Assembly (NCBI GenBank): GCA_964058845.1
Contig: CAXKVR010000015.1
Coordinates: 248,001-312,000 of the forward strand
Direction of reading: 5' to 3'
DNA from: Carex sylvatica
Lineage: Eukaryota; Streptophyta; Magnoliopsida; Poales; Cyperaceae
Length of the DNA: 64,000 bases
Part shown: positions 32,201 through 46,012 of the stretch, one piece after another
How the letters are laid out: every line of letters starts with the position of its first letter
How positions within the stretch are numbered: the stretch's first letter is position 1
Made by a program: the position numbers and the translations under genes
The notes under the pieces: generated by a model
Seen by the model: only the letters and a program-made list of their open reading frames with translations
The model's database searches: none
Told to the model about the DNA's origin: nothing

Positions 32201-35200
32201 GGCATCAGTCCAGTAACCTATTAATTTACATGAGGGCCAGTGGTACAATTTGCATTATAGTTTATGTTCTTATGAATATCTCAGTATCCATTGATTATTT
32301 ATAAATTATGATGGTGTACCCTCTTCAATAGGTTAGCAAAAGAGCTGGATTTGGGAGGAGCCTTTTCGAGAGGTTGGTGTCACTAGGCATTGAAAAACAT
32401 CTGCTCAACATTCAATATCGAATGCACCCATCCATGAGCATCTTCCCCAATAATCGGTTTTATAATGGAAAGATTTTGGATGCTCCAAATGTCAAGAGAG
32501 ATGAATATAACAAGAACTATTCTGATTTCATGTTTGGGAGTTATGCTTTTATTAATGTCTCTGATGGACGGGAAGAAGCAGGTGACGAAGGAACAAGTCT
32601 AATGAATTTGGTTGAAGTTGCTGTTGTGCTGCATGTGATCAAAGGCTTGTATGAATGTAGGTTTAACCTTGTTACCTAATGAAGTATTAAAATTTCTATT
32701 ATGAACTCTTGTTATTTAAATAATATTTTTGTATGAACTGAAACGCCCTAATAAAGTATTAGAATTTATATTATGAACTCCTGTTATTTAGATAACATTT
32801 TTGAATGAATTGAAAAGCAACTCCAATTATTTCAAATAAGTTCTCACACTTAACAGTAATTAGTTGCTATCTTGCCCAGAATTATGTTTAATTTTTCTGT
32901 AGTCCTATTTTTGAATTTCAATATTATTTGGGATGCTATCACTTCTTCACTTTCTTTCTTTATATGTTCTTTTTTATTTCACTGTCAATCTTGAATCCAC
33001 TATTTGATCTTTGTAATACAAAACATACTAGCATTTCTATACTATGATTTCAAACATTTCTATTGTAGGTTGGAAGAGTAGTGGAGGAAAGCTTAAAGTT
33101 GGTATTGTTTCTCCATATACTGCACAAGTTAGCTTCATTAAGAAAAAAATTGGAAAGAATTATGATTGTGATGCTGGATTTGAAGTAAGAGTCGAGTCGA
33201 TTGATGCATTTCATGGCCAACAGAATGATGTGATAATACTTTCGACTGTCAGATGCAACAGTCAAGGAGATGTTGGTTTTATTCGTGACAATCAAATAAC
33301 TAATGCTGCACTTACAAGAGCACAGTATGGTTTCTCATTTGTTTTAATATGCAAAGCTTTTTTTGTGTTATTTTTATGGAATCCATATCCTCTGCATTAA
33401 CGTGCCGTTTGAGTTAATTTTTGGACCATGCGATCAGAATTTGGATCAGTCCGGTCCACGCCTATAACGCATGGGGCCCTTTAACATTAGTGTGGATCTA
33501 AATCGTACGGTCCAGATCTGAACTCAAAATTTGAGTTAACTCAGAGGATACAAATTCATTTTTATGAAGGTATTATACTGAATCTTCCTTTTTTTTTCCT
33601 TTGGAATCTGAAATGCTCCAGACATTGCCTCTGGATAGTTGGAAGTGCTGGTACCCTGATGAAAAGTGGGACCATATGGTCAGATATTGTCTTTGATGCT
33701 GAACAGCGTGGATGTTTATTTCATGCAAAGGACAATGAAGATTTTGCAAAAGTGATTTCTGAAATCAAAACTGGGCTGGACCAAATGAATGATTTGCTCA
33801 ACCCAAGTTCTGATCTGTTTCCGTCAGCTTGCTGGAAAGTAAGCAATGACACTTTACTAAAGTATACATTTAATGACCAGATATTATAATTTTTATCAAT
33901 CATTTCTGAGATACAATGAATAAAATGTTGGAAAGCTGTAATTTTAATTTGACACAAATTTTAAGGACAAAGTGAGATTGATATACTGATTGTGGTTATC
34001 TAAGGCTAAAATAGACTATTGAATCGATCAATAGTTGAACAATATTTCATAATGTGCAATTCAGCTTCAGAAATTACTAAAGCTACATTGACAAAAGGTA
34101 GTATATTATTGAAACTGCGGCTATATGCTGGTTAAAGAAACTGTCAAAAAGAATCCCCACAATGTGCTTCATGCGCCTCCTGATGTTGTGCAAGCAATGA
34201 AAGTGACGGTTTAGTGAATCCTATCATTTTTCTACCAAAAGATTTTCCCGGTGAATTTGGATTATCCTGTGTAGCACAAAACTGTACTGTTCTAGGGATT
34301 AAAATAATAAATACTATTCTCAGTTGAAAATGAGGTCGGATCTAAGCCCTGTATAAGCAATTACAGCATCAAAACATTGTTCATCTTTGCTTATAGTGTC
34401 TTGCTCTCTTTTTTTGTCAAGGTGGTCTTCAGCAATAATTTTTCAAGATCTTTTGCATGATTAAAATCAAGACATACCTGAATGGTGGTGATGCAGATGT
34501 TGTTGAGGATTGCAAGTGGTTGGAGGTCAAAGAGGAGAAATGTTGACATCAGTGATTCTTCCCATCTTGCTAAAATTTATAAAGTGGCGGAGCTATACTT
34601 GGTGTGGAGTGTCGATTTGGAGAAGGGGACGAAGAAAACGTACTCTCAGATAATAAAGTTGTGGGACCTTCTTCCATTTGCTCTGGTTAATAGACTCGCC
34701 AAGCGTATGGAACATATGTTTTCGATGTACACTGAAGCTTACTTGGAACGGTGTAAAGCTGTTTGTGTGGAGGGGTATGTGTCTCTCATTTTCATTATGT
34801 CCTTGAAATTTTGTATAGCTGTTTGATGGTAATTTTTTATTTAGTTTAAATAAGGGAATTGCTATTTGCAATCAAGGTTTGTGTAAATCGAACTACCAAC
34901 CGATTGAACTCTGGAGCATTTATTTGTTTTGAATGAGGAGATAATTTACATATATCTTCCTTTGACTGCTCGATTGTATGCACAAAATGTTGATTGCGGT
35001 CACAGCCTAAATAATAGTTGGGATGCTATTTGAATCTTTCATGTTTCTATGATGAGAATATTCTGTATTGAACATTCTGTTAATTGATCAGGATGGATGA
35101 AGTTCCAATGAAATGGACGGATGGGGAAGACATAGAGCAATACAAAAAGGACTTCAATGCTGATGATTTAATTGTAGAAGACCAAGATCCAATCAACACT

Positions 35201-38200
35201 GCTTCAAGTCTTTTGGAGAATTCTAAGGTGAATGAGAGCCTTGTTCTGATGAAATTTTATGCTTTATCTTCGGGTGCAATTAAACATTTGCTCGTCACAC
35301 ATGATGGATCGGTGGTTGACATTCCTTTCGAGCTGAACGACCAGGAAAGTGTGATAGTTCGGTTTCCATCCAGTTTGTTTATATTGGGAAGGTCAGGAAC
35401 AGGAAAGACTACCGTCCTCACTACTAAGTTGGTTCGAATGGAGCAGCTATTTTTTGTTGCATCAAATGGGCTTGGTTACCAAGATGTCGGACCTTCTCAA
35501 GCTGAGGAGGGGATGAAAAAGTGGGAAGAAGCTGACTACATAAAGCAAGTCTTTATTACAGTTAGCCCCAAATTATGCTTTGCGGTTCGCTGTCAAGTTA
35601 ACCGTCTTTTGAGGTACGATAATATACGTCTTTTGGTTTTTAATTTTTTCCATGTTCTAGCTTTTACGTCGATAAATAGCCTGGACAACATTCTTACTAT
35701 TTAAATTTGAAAAAGGAGAACTACTAGTTTGGACTTTAGAGTGTGCAACTAACAGTTATTTTGTCACTTGGTAAATCATTATGGACAGTGCGTGCAAGGT
35801 TCTACAGTAGGCCAATTAATAACCACTACAACCAAATCAACTGGATTTGAACGTACGGATTATTTATGAGACCATTATCCTCCTGCAAACCCTTTGTTCT
35901 TTTGCTACCAATTCTTAGCTTGTAAAGGCTGAGCACTAGGGCCCTGTTTACAAAACAAATTTAATATTTCAGAAAAATATAAAAATTCTACTTTCGAGAA
36001 GTCCTTTGTTGAGATTTCGCAAAATATAAATGGATCAGGAAAATTATTAGAAATAAATGGTGGTGTTGAAATTCAAATTATAAGAATTCTTTATGATAAA
36101 CCATTCAATTCCAAATGGAAAGACAAAAAAATTTGTAAGCTCAAAATTGGGTGAAATATTGGCAAAAACTTTTTTTGATATGATATAGGTTAAAGTCTCC
36201 AAATATGTTTCATGTATGACAAATTTGATTAGGGATAGGAAAAATGTGACGATGCATATGAAATTTTCTGTTTCTAAATATCCCATTGTGAACTTCTGCT
36301 TATGTCAAGACAAATACCATAATGTTCCATTTCCTATTTCTCTTCAATCTAACTTTGTTGGTTAAGTTTTGTGCGACCGGTTTTCTTCTCACTTTTGGAT
36401 AACTAAACTTGCAATAGTATATTTTTTATCCATGTGTTTTATGGGAGCTTGCAGCCTTGCTGGCAGTCATTCATATTTCATGTGTTTATGTACTGCACTT
36501 CCATGCCACAAAGTTGCTGTACTCTTTGTGCAACTATTCTTTGTTTGAACCATCATGCCAACAAAGATTGATGCTACTTATTAATTAACAACAACATAAA
36601 GGTTAATCAAAGTTTTGCATATGAGCTTATTATCTGTTGTTTACTCTGCAGATTTGCGAACTCTGGTGAACTTCCTGTTTCTGGTTCTGTTGATTATCTT
36701 AGCATGCATGACAACATTAACGGATTAGATGATTTCGCAGACATCCCTGACAGCTTCAATGAATTAATGGCAGACAATTACCCTTTGATCATTACGTTTC
36801 GCAAGTTCCTTATGATGCTAGATGGAACACTCAACTCCTCCTTTTTTGATAAATTCTATGTTGGGTGGGGAGCTTCATTCCAACAGGGAGTTTTGAAATC
36901 CTGTGCGGTGCATGCAACAATCCAATCTAAAGAAGTTCATTTTGACAAATTCCTTGGTTCCTACTGGCCCCGTTTTAATACAAATCTGACCAAAAATCTT
37001 AATGCTTCAACTGTTTTTACTGAAATAATGTCCCATATCAAAGGTGGCTTTGGTTCTGATAACGGTATTCTCACAAGGGACGAGTATATATCACTCTCTG
37101 ACAAGAGATTCTCTTCTCTGAGGAGTGAAATTAGGGAAAGAGTATATGACATTTTCCTTGAGTATGAGAAGAAGAAGTGCACTGCAAGAGAATTTGATCT
37201 GGCAGATTTTGTCAACAGCTTGCATAGCCGTTTAAGAACTGATGGTTATATGGGTTGTAAAATGGATTTTATATACATCGATGAGGTGCAAGATCTCTCA
37301 ATCACGCAGATCGCACTTCTCAAGAATGTTTGCAATAATTTCAAGGAAGGATTTGTTTTTGCTGGGGACACAGCACAAACAATAGCAAGAGGGATAGATT
37401 TTCGCTTCGAAGACATACGATCTCTTTTTTATCTGGAGTTCTTATCTGAACAGAGTGGCAAGGAGGAAAAATTCCGCATGTCTGATACATTTCAACTAAG
37501 TCAGAATTTCCGTACACATATTGGTGTATTGAAATTAGCTCAGAGTGTGATAGATCTTTTGTACTACTATTTTCCATTTGCGGTGGATAAGCTCAACCCT
37601 GAGACTAGCTTGATCCATGGTGACCCCCCTATTCTTCTAGAATCCGGAGGCTTAGAAAATGCAATTATCTCAATTTTTGGTGGAAGTCATAGCAGCACCA
37701 GTGAAGGACCTAATGGATTTGGGGCAGAGCAAGTGATATTAGTACGTGATGATTCTGACAAGAGGGATATTCTAGATATTCTTGGTACACGAGCTCTAGT
37801 ATTGACAATATTTGAAAGCAAGGGACTTGAATTCCAGGTAATGAAATAAGGGATTAATCAATTTCCTTTTGCACATTAGTTTATATTGTAAAGTAAATGT
37901 TCAATGGCTATTCATTTTCTATGAAAAGGATAAATCTTTCCTGACCTATACCTACTCATTGAAATATTCAGTTTCGAACATGAAATATCAATTATGCTAG
38001 TTGGTGCTCAAGATCAATAATATTTTCTTAACCTCACACTTCTAATATTTTTATGCATATGTTAAATATTTCTGGTATGTTTCAAATTAGGAAGCAGTAA
38101 ATGTTTCATTACATAGAGTACCTCTCTTTTGACTTGCCTACATTACCTCATTATATTGGCAGGATGTTTTATTGTTCAACTTCTTTGGTTCATCTCCCAT

Positions 38201-41200
38201 GGGAAACAAGTGGAGAGTGCTATATGGGTTTATGGAAAATGAAGGCATACTTGATCCCTCCATGACGAGATCATATACCGAGTTTGATTCAACCAGGCAG
38301 CATCTTCTATGTTCTGAATTAAAGCAACTTTATGTTGCAATAACTCGAACAAGGCAAAGGTTATGGATATGTGAGAATTCAAACGAATTCTGTAAACCCA
38401 TCTTTAATTATTGGAAAAGGCTTGGCCTTGTGCAATCCATGCAGTTGGATTCACATTTTTTTGAGGCCATGCAGGCTGCCAGCACCAGAGATGATTGGCA
38501 AGACCGTGGTATTGAGGTTTGTCTTAGGATTGATTATTTGATTTATGACAATTAAAATAATACAAATGGTGTGAAGTAAGACCTCCTATAACTGATTGAT
38601 ATATTCTGTATTACAATGGTGTGAGTAAGACCTCCTATAACTGATTGATATATTTTGTATTACATAGCAAAAAAAATTATTTACAGGCCTGTTTTCATGT
38701 TTTTTGGGGTTCTAAGTTTCTCCTTAACTGAATACAAGGTTGTTCAAATTTTTCACGGAGGCATCTGAAAAATTGAAAATGTAAATTGAAGCTTTGCTGA
38801 GTCGCCAAGTGGGTCTGGCCGTTCATTTTATTTGTTGCAATCAACTAAGCTTTTAGTTTTAATTGTTTAGTCTGCACTTCCTCAAAATATTGACCATCTA
38901 ACTATTCTAGTTTCACCCTTGTTTGACACGTGGTTCTTTTGTTGGCAGCTATTCAACAAAGGACTGTTTGAGATGGCAAGAATGTGCTTTGAGAAGGCGG
39001 GGGATGTAAAAAATGAAAAATGGGCCAGAGCAGCTGGGCTTGTTGAATCAGCTGAGCGCATCACTTACTCTAACTTGCAAAAGGCGCAAAATGCATTGCA
39101 TGAAGCAGCAGAAATCTACAAGACACTTGAGATGCCTGAAAAGACTGCTAGTTGCTATATCAAACTTGGGAAATATTCACAAGCAGGTAACTAGTCCTTG
39201 TGATTTTTGGTAGGAACTTTTTCTTCTTGCTTAATTCAAACTTGGGAATTAACCACATACGAAGAGAAGGACCTCAAACTAAAGCCTACTGAACCAAAAG
39301 TCGGTAGTAAAAATGACAAAAAGATTGGGATTGTAGAGCACAGTTCCGTTACTTTCTGACCTTTCACATCAACTTGTTGTGTGGCATATGAAAATCTAGC
39401 TAATGAGTTTCCAATTTTTATTTCCTGCATTCAATTGGCCCTCTTTTCCCACATAGCAAATGGGTTTAACTGTAGGTATGGTGCATTGTATGATCTCTTA
39501 ATTGATCTATCATCTCATCAAGAGACTAATATGTTTATGTCAACTTAGGTAATATTTACATGAAGGAATGTGCCACTTCAAGGCTTGAGGATGCTGGTGA
39601 CTGCTTCATGATGGCAAAGCAATGGCAACTTGCAGCAGATGTGTACTACAAAGAAAATTGCTTCTCCAAGTGCACTGAGGCTTGCTTCAGAGGAGATCTC
39701 TTTGACCTGGGCTTGGATTTCCTGGAGAGATGGAGCCAATTAAAAAAAGTGAGCCCGGATGAAGTTAAATTAAGTGAGCTGGACAATATTAGAAATGATT
39801 ACATAGAGAGATGTGCTAATCGTTTTTATGGGCGTAAAGATTTTGAGGAAATGATGCATTTTCTGAGGTTCCAATCATTAGATAAGATGCGAGATTTTTT
39901 AAAATCGAAAAACCTTGTTGAACAGCTGGTAATGGTGGAGATGGAAGAAGGCAACTTAAACGAGGCTCTTGGACTTGCGCAAACAAAACAAGATGTCTTA
40001 TTGGAGGCACTGGTTTGGGATAAAATGGGTTCTTTTGAAAGGGCAACCCAGCTTGTCATGTTACATGTAATCATGAATTGTCTTTGGTCCCATAAAAGCA
40101 AAGGGTGGCCCCCGAAACCTTTTCCAAACAGCAAGGATCTATTTACATTGGCAAAAGATCGGGCTATTAAGGTTTCAGATCGTTTCTACAATTCAATCTG
40201 TTCTGAATTGTACCTTCTGAACGGAAAGCCTAAAACCTTTCCAGAATTGCGGAAGCTATTAAATGAAGCTGACAAGAGCCGGAACATTCGGCTTCAGTTT
40301 TTGTCCTTGCATGCCCTTATTTATCATCTAACTCGAAAACACTCGGAGAATCTTTTTGAACTAGAGCCTGTTTTGGATTTAAAAAAGAGGTTCCATGAAG
40401 CAGTGGATAATGATAAGGTATCACTCGACACATTGGTTGTTATCTGGGGTCGATGGAGAAAAATGGTTACAAAATTTAGCACAGCATTAAATGAAGAACT
40501 CTGCAGTGATTATTTGGGGGTGAGGATAAAGCCAGGTATGGGAGAAAATACCAAGGATTTATATCATGTGTTAAATTCAAATGCATCTTGGATTAAAACT
40601 TGTGGGAAAGCCTCTATGCAGAATGTTAATACATGCCAGTGTTTGATGAAAAGGCACGAGTACATTTCATGTGCGAAAAGCTACTGGAATTTGGAACTGT
40701 TTGATACTGGTAATAGAGTGGTGGAGAAACTAGAGTCCCTTGTTTTGTCATCTCACAAGCAGCCTCTATGTTTAGTAACCAAAGCGATAATTGCTCTTTC
40801 TATGTATGGTATCACAGAGTTTATAACTCAATTAAAACTTGGCAGAAATTCTGATAAAATGGAGAAATTTGTTTCCTCGGACGAAGGGTTGTTCTGGGAA
40901 TTCTGGGATGTGTTTTTCCCGCTTGACTTGAAAAGCAGAGCTACTCAGCTTGTAACAATCGATAATTTCCCTGCTGTAACTGCATTGGTTGATGAGGCAC
41001 TTGACCAAATTCTCAGCCATAGCAAATGCCAGCTTACGTACAAGCAGCTAGGTAGGATGTCCATGTTACTTCTCCTTACTACAAAATTTCCTGTCCACTG
41101 GCTCAGCAGAATTAGTGACCGTGTCGATGAGCCAGAGTGGAGGGGTCTTTTTGAAAGTCTAAAAAAGAATTTCGACAGTGGTTTTGACAGGATATCCTTT

Positions 41201-41980
41201 GTCACAGAACTCCATAGGGCCCTTCAGGCGACATACAATGTAGACTGGAAGGATGAACCTGATTACATGTCTCCTCATTGTTTCCTGTTTCTTCTAGAAC
41301 TCCTTATGTTCTTTACCTCATCTTGCCTTGGGACAGTAGGTTACATGATTACTACCAGATCCACACTCTCTCAGATAGTCCATTTGCGAGGCTGTGAGAG
41401 CTTTTGGGATTCGCCAATGGAGATGATTCTAGATGACCGCACCCGGAACTGGGTACAGAGTATATTTGAGTTCATTTTAGATATTGTTGGGCAGTTTCTG
41501 CGTAACAAGTCGGAGATACGGGAATGGTTATCCCAGTGCTACTTGCCAACTGAGTTAATCCATCCAACTATTCTGAGATTAGCTACCATATTTAACCTGG
41601 CCTATGTGAATAAGACACTGTTAGGTAATGGTGAAGTTTCTTGTGATTTATCTCAGGAACTTTCTAAGGGGCTTCAGGAATCCATGAACAGTTGTGAGGA
41701 AAGTATAAGATTAGTTGTATTTGCGGATGCATTTGCATCAGTTGGAGATCCTTTGGTGGTCATCAGTGCAAAGAATTATGGTTCTCAGATTCCGCCCTCA
41801 AACTCCATCTTCTTTTGCCATTATGAACTGAGGAACAGATACCATGTCATGTCGGTTCTCTTTCCAAAAGTTACCAGTATTGCTGCTAGTATGTCAAAGG
41901 AGAGCTTTGCTCATGTTCCTTCAACTTGTGCGGCAAATGAAGGAACTCTAGATTTACATGAGAATGAGCATGACAAGTGA
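29208..41980 (+). CDS. SEN1/Upf1-type plus UvrD-type double helicase, TRANK1-like; two in-frame stops in exon 7
   Basis: Twelve exons join in frame at GT-AG sites: 29208-29273, 29979-30521, 30740-31849, 32332-32656, 33069-33324, 33622-33838, 34422-34774, 35092-35613, 36652-37837, 38163-38516, 38949-39186, 39549-41980 (about 2533 codons). The SF1 Upf1-like half has GPPGTGKTTT (about residue 258), VDEAAQ, GDEFQLPG, QYRMHPS and ALTRA. The UvrD-like half has GRSGTGKTT (about 1056), YIDEVQDL, GDTAQTIARG, QNFRTH and VAITRTRQRLW. The rest is alpha-helical with TPR-like repeats (AAEIYKTL, DAGDCFMMAK). Plants annotate such proteins as TPR and ankyrin repeat-containing protein 1-like; function is poorly known, probably nuclear RNA/DNA helicase activity. 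TGA codons at 34458 and 34479 break exon 7. Starting it at 34497, after GATGCAG, keeps frame and removes both. Otherwise it is a young pseudogene or two transcripts. Start chosen at MEELVLSW. Confidence 0.85.
33379..33557. mobile_element. MITE in intron 5 of the helicase gene
   Basis: Left gaatccatatcctctgc...gagttaatttttggacc is inverted by ggtccagatctgaactcaaa...cagaggatacaaattc. It belongs to the cctctg family (23041, 43804, 49992, 59251). It lies between the donor at 33325 and the acceptor at 33621, so it lengthens an intron without touching exons. Confidence 0.7.
34422..34496 (+). other. Stop-containing 5' part of exon 7 with an alternative 3' splice site
   Basis: The conventional acceptor (tttttgtcaag|GTGGTCTTC) has a strong pyrimidine tract and leads into VVFSNNFSRSFA then TGA (34458). 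Seven codons later comes a second TGA (34479). A weaker acceptor, GATGCAG at 34496, gives an exon starting MLLRIASGWR in the same phase and removes 25 codons including both stops. Confidence 0.6.
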
Positions 41981-43800
41981 GGTTCTTATAAGGAGACTTC
42001 AAGCGTTTCAAGTGCAAGAAAAGGTAACATACTCATGCTGCCCCTGCCGAGTAATGTAGATCCATTAGTATTTGAAAGAAAGGCCAAAATGTCCCATTTC
42101 ATTACTGAAATAGATTTAAGTACAGCAGCATATTGTCTATGCTAAGTACTCTTTACTCTAATTAACCCCATCTACACAGCCTTCAACCAAAAATGTGTAC
42201 CAGCTCATTTACCTCTGTCGATACCAGTATATCAGTTTAACTCAATGTAAAGGTATCTGTCATGACTTAAGAGTGCCAACAATACCCTTTTACAACTTAT
42301 TACACTGAAAACAAACAGAGATGCTCAATGGTTCCACTATAATGATGTAATAGTTGAGTAATATATCCTATCTTTCTAATTTTTTCTTATCCTTGTATTT
42401 GTTTTCCTGTTTAGCTATTTGGTTTGCTAAATTCTCTATTTTTGCTGGGGGGCCTTGACTGGGCAGCAAGATCTGGTGACTACGTATTCCATAGATCAAG
42501 CAAAATTTAATGCACAAATGGGGAGCCTGTGTTCACTTTGAACATCAATGTAGATAACTGAAGTATTAACTAAATCTATCATTTCTTAGTTAATTAAGTA
42601 ATGCCACTTAAACCATATGCAATTTGTGGGCTTAGAAAGGAACCTTTTGATGCTTGAACTGTTACCTCTTTTAACATATTGAGAGGAAGAACTTGTTAAG
42701 AACAGGTAATGCTTGACCAATATGGTAATGTAGTTTTTATGATGAAAATATTTCTCTTTTGCTATGAAAAGGATCTATATGCAATCAGGGTCTGATGCAC
42801 ATGTTGCATATGGGGGTCAATTGACCCTAAATGTTTTTTTCAAAATTTTTATGCATGATTTTCTATATAATTTAAGAGTAAAATGCCATGAGTATTGAAA
42901 AATTGAACCACATACGTATCATGAAATTTTTTATAATTAACCCTCATTAAAATTTAACTTCCATAACTTGAAAGTCTCGCTCCACCCTTGCAATGTACAT
43001 GTCCTTTCATTCTTTTCTGTCTTTTTGTTTTGTTAATATTTTAAGGTAGTTCTAACTTTTTGTGTGTATTTATTTAATATCTTAAAAAATATATTATTTA
43101 ATGTAGAAAACTTGAATTTGAGATGTGTTCTTTTTTTTTTACATAGAGTATGTGTCAAATTTTGATCGATTTAAAAATATTTAGTTTTTCCTTAAATAAT
43201 TTTAAATTTTCTATAGTGAGTTTTAATATTTTTATGATGAATAACCAATTAAATTTTATATTGATTCAATACACACTCCACTTAAATAATTGAGAACACA
43301 TCTACATTTTTCATTTTTTTCATTTTTTTCATTTGAATACTATTTGAATATATGAATATACCATGAAAATTGAATTTACGCTAGAATCATTCAAATTCTA
43401 AACGATAGAGTTTGATGGAGTTATTCTTAGATGTCTCCTTCTGGGGCTTTACAATAATAACAATATTGGAAAAAAAATTAACGGTTTCCTTCTATTCTAT
43501 GTATGTAGATCCTTGATTTCATAGCAAAATGGCCGATATCAATTTGGTAAACCACATGTATGCGAAACAATTTCATCGATCGTTTCTTTTATCTGTTGCA
43601 TATTTTTATTTTTTAAGTTGTGAATTCCTCTACGATTTTTTCTGCTGATTTTACTCATAATTTATCAAATTCCTTAACGGATTTTCCCGTAACGTAGACA
43701 CTGCAGCTAAAGTGTAACGAGTCAGTATAAGAGCATAATGCGTTAATAAATGACTCGCTCCATATGACGTCTAAAAATAGGTCGCGGAATAACATGTGGA
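41981..43800. other. 3' flank of the helicase gene and gene-free spacer
   Basis: The first few hundred bases look like 3' untranslated sequence, including a possible donor (gaaaaggtaaca near 42022) and AT-rich signals. From about 42790 the sequence (ggggtcaattgaccct, tctcgctccacccttg) resembles decayed transposon DNA but has no identifiable ends. No coding signal is seen. Confidence 0.5.
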
Positions 43801-43803
43801 TGA

Positions 43804-43973
43804 GAATACATATCCTCTGCAAGATATTTGAGTTTAGATCTAGACCGTTCGATCCAAATCAGGCCAATCCGACCCGAGGTAAAATGAACGGTTCTCCATT
43901 AATATTCGTGCCAAAGCAGATCGAACGCCCCGGATCTAAACTCAAAATTGATGTTACAGGTGGCATGAATTCG
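43804..43973. mobile_element. MITE of the cctctg family
   Basis: gaatacatatcctctgc...gagtttagatctagacc is inverted by ggatctaaactcaaaattga...gcatgaattcg. The centre has ccgttcgatccaaatcaggc and related ggtccg-type motifs, as in the copies at 33379 and 49992. The 112-codon frame over it is accidental. Confidence 0.65.
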
Positions 43974-44099
43974 ATGAGTAAGCTGGCGCGCCCCAGCTGC
44001 ATGGACCCCACCACATCCTCTCAAGTCTCAACCAATAAAAAAGCAACAACACCCAGTTTTTTACTGTGGGATCTTTTGCTGCATCTTCTGTGTAGAAAC

Positions 44100-45540
44100 T
44101 GATGGAACGCTGAATTAGATATTGTGGTGCTCGCTGAATGATGATTGCTGATCACTGTATTTTAATTACCTCATTTTGCTTGTCGCCCCCAGGATTTTTA
44201 TAATTAGCGAAAACGTCTACACAAATAATAATTCTAATTATTTTTATATATATATCCTTCTTTGCTAATTTTAAGCGGTGTAAATTGGTTCTACATAGTG
44301 CACATAAGGAGCTTCTGGTATTGTCTAAAGTGAACTTAATTACTCGTACAAGGTTCAACCGTACCAGTACTGGTACAAGGTTCTCAACACATACTTCATT
44401 TTGTTTTCCGAGTTGAATGAGTATAATGTTGAATATATTTTATTTTCTTAAGATATGTATATATTATGATTTAGCCAATCAATATTTTTAGATAATTTTT
44501 AAAAATAAAAAATAAATTAAAAAATTACAGGATATTGATTGCTGAGCATGCCATCTTAAAAAAAAACTATTTAGCATATGATAAAGTAAAAGGTAAACTA
44601 CAATTATTGTTAAAGATGAAAAAAAAGATAACTATAATTTTATCAAGAAAGCTGGGTTGAGCTTAAATATTTCAAAAATGATTTGTACTTGACAATGACA
44701 AAGAAAGTTTCTAAAAGTTAGAGGAAATGATTGTTATCTATTTTTTGATATTAAAAAGTATTTTTTTTTTATATATATTAATAAATGTTATAGAAAAAGT
44801 AAATTTTCTTTGTACAACAAGTTTCTTAGTGAGGAATCTATCACAATACATCAGCATTCGAAACGGATGAACTGTTAATTTATATAAATATGATTAACTG
44901 TGTATAATCTTTCAATTAATGAACCGTGTCAACCAAAAAAAAATCACTTCTCGAAGCATAGATCAATTCTCAATTTAGTTTAGTTTAAAATTAGATTAAT
45001 GAAGATCAAAGTGAATGATCAATATTTGACGAAATTATAAATTAAGATTAATGCTAAGCTCGATGGCATGAAAGTCAATGATCAATATCTGACTAACCGG
45101 TTCAGCCCGACGGACTGGATCGGTAATTTTTATAAAACCAAAATAATCGAGAATACGACTAAACATATTAAATAGGGCGAGGGTTAGAATAATTTAGCAT
45201 AGATTTTAATTAGTTGTAATTACGTAATTTCATATAAGCATAATTCATACGAGTCTGATCCGTCTGACCTACAGTTTAGAGCATATGCAGATCTCGCTGA
45301 TTTCGCTGAGGGTTAGCCACAGACACTCCAGCCTCCACAGTGTGGGATATCTGAATTATTCTTTTCGTGGGCGTACTCTTACCAGTCGATCCATCTGACT
45401 TGACATTAGCACTTTATTTTTACGTGGTTGCATTAAAACTGTAGAGCATGTTTATCCTTTCTGCACTGTAGGTAGAATTGCATAAACCCTGAAAAACCCG
45501 AATTTACTATATTTAGGAGTAGAGTAATTAAATAATATCA
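44100..45540. other. Gene-free AT-rich stretch
   Basis: No credible frame. A patch at about 45090-45420 has higher complexity (ggttcagcccgacggact, ccagcctccacagtgtgg) and may be an old transposon fragment, but no ends or domains were found. Confidence 0.5.
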
Positions 45541-45562
45541 CACACACACACACACACACACA
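45539..45562. repeat. (CA)n microsatellite
   Basis: About eleven CA dinucleotides directly precede the tata-gaga boundary of the foldback MITE at 45566. Confidence 0.9.
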
Positions 45563-45565
45563 TAT

Positions 45566-46003
45566 AGAGAGAGAGAGATGGGCTATGGTACATTGCAATG
45601 CATAAATATTTTTGTGTATTGGACCATAAATCTTCGGATTCAAAGTCCAAATGACCGATCCAAATCATTCATTTTGTTCTCCATATTAATATGTACTTTG
45701 AGACCAAATTTGATATTTTTTGGATTTTTTTTACTATTTATTAAGCCACTTTGAAAATCACTGATCCAATGGTGCCTTTTGATTTTATTGTTACCGTTGG
45801 ATCAGTAATTTTTAAAGTGACTTAATAAATAGTAAACAAATTCCAAAAAATATCAAATTTGGTCTCCAAGTACATATTAATATGGAGAACAAGATGAACG
45901 GTTTGGATCGGTCATTTGAACTTTGAATCGGTGATTTATAGTCCAATGCACAAAAATGCTTATGAATTGCAATGTACCATAGCTCATCTCTCTCTCTCTC
46001 TCT
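45566..46003. mobile_element. Foldback MITE, gggctatggtacattgc outer type
   Basis: Ends agagagagatgggctatggt and accatagctcatctctctct are inverted copies and the arms meet near 45785. The inner arm is the shared core (gtccaaatgaccgatccaaa, atattaatatgtactttgag, ttactatttattaagccact). Outer sequence differs completely from the neighbouring copies. Confidence 0.88.
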
Positions 46004-46012
46004 ATATATAAT

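Noticed and set aside
43764..44102. 112-codon plus-strand frame downstream of the helicase gene
   Set aside because: It overlaps a cctctg-family MITE whose inverted repeats explain the sequence.
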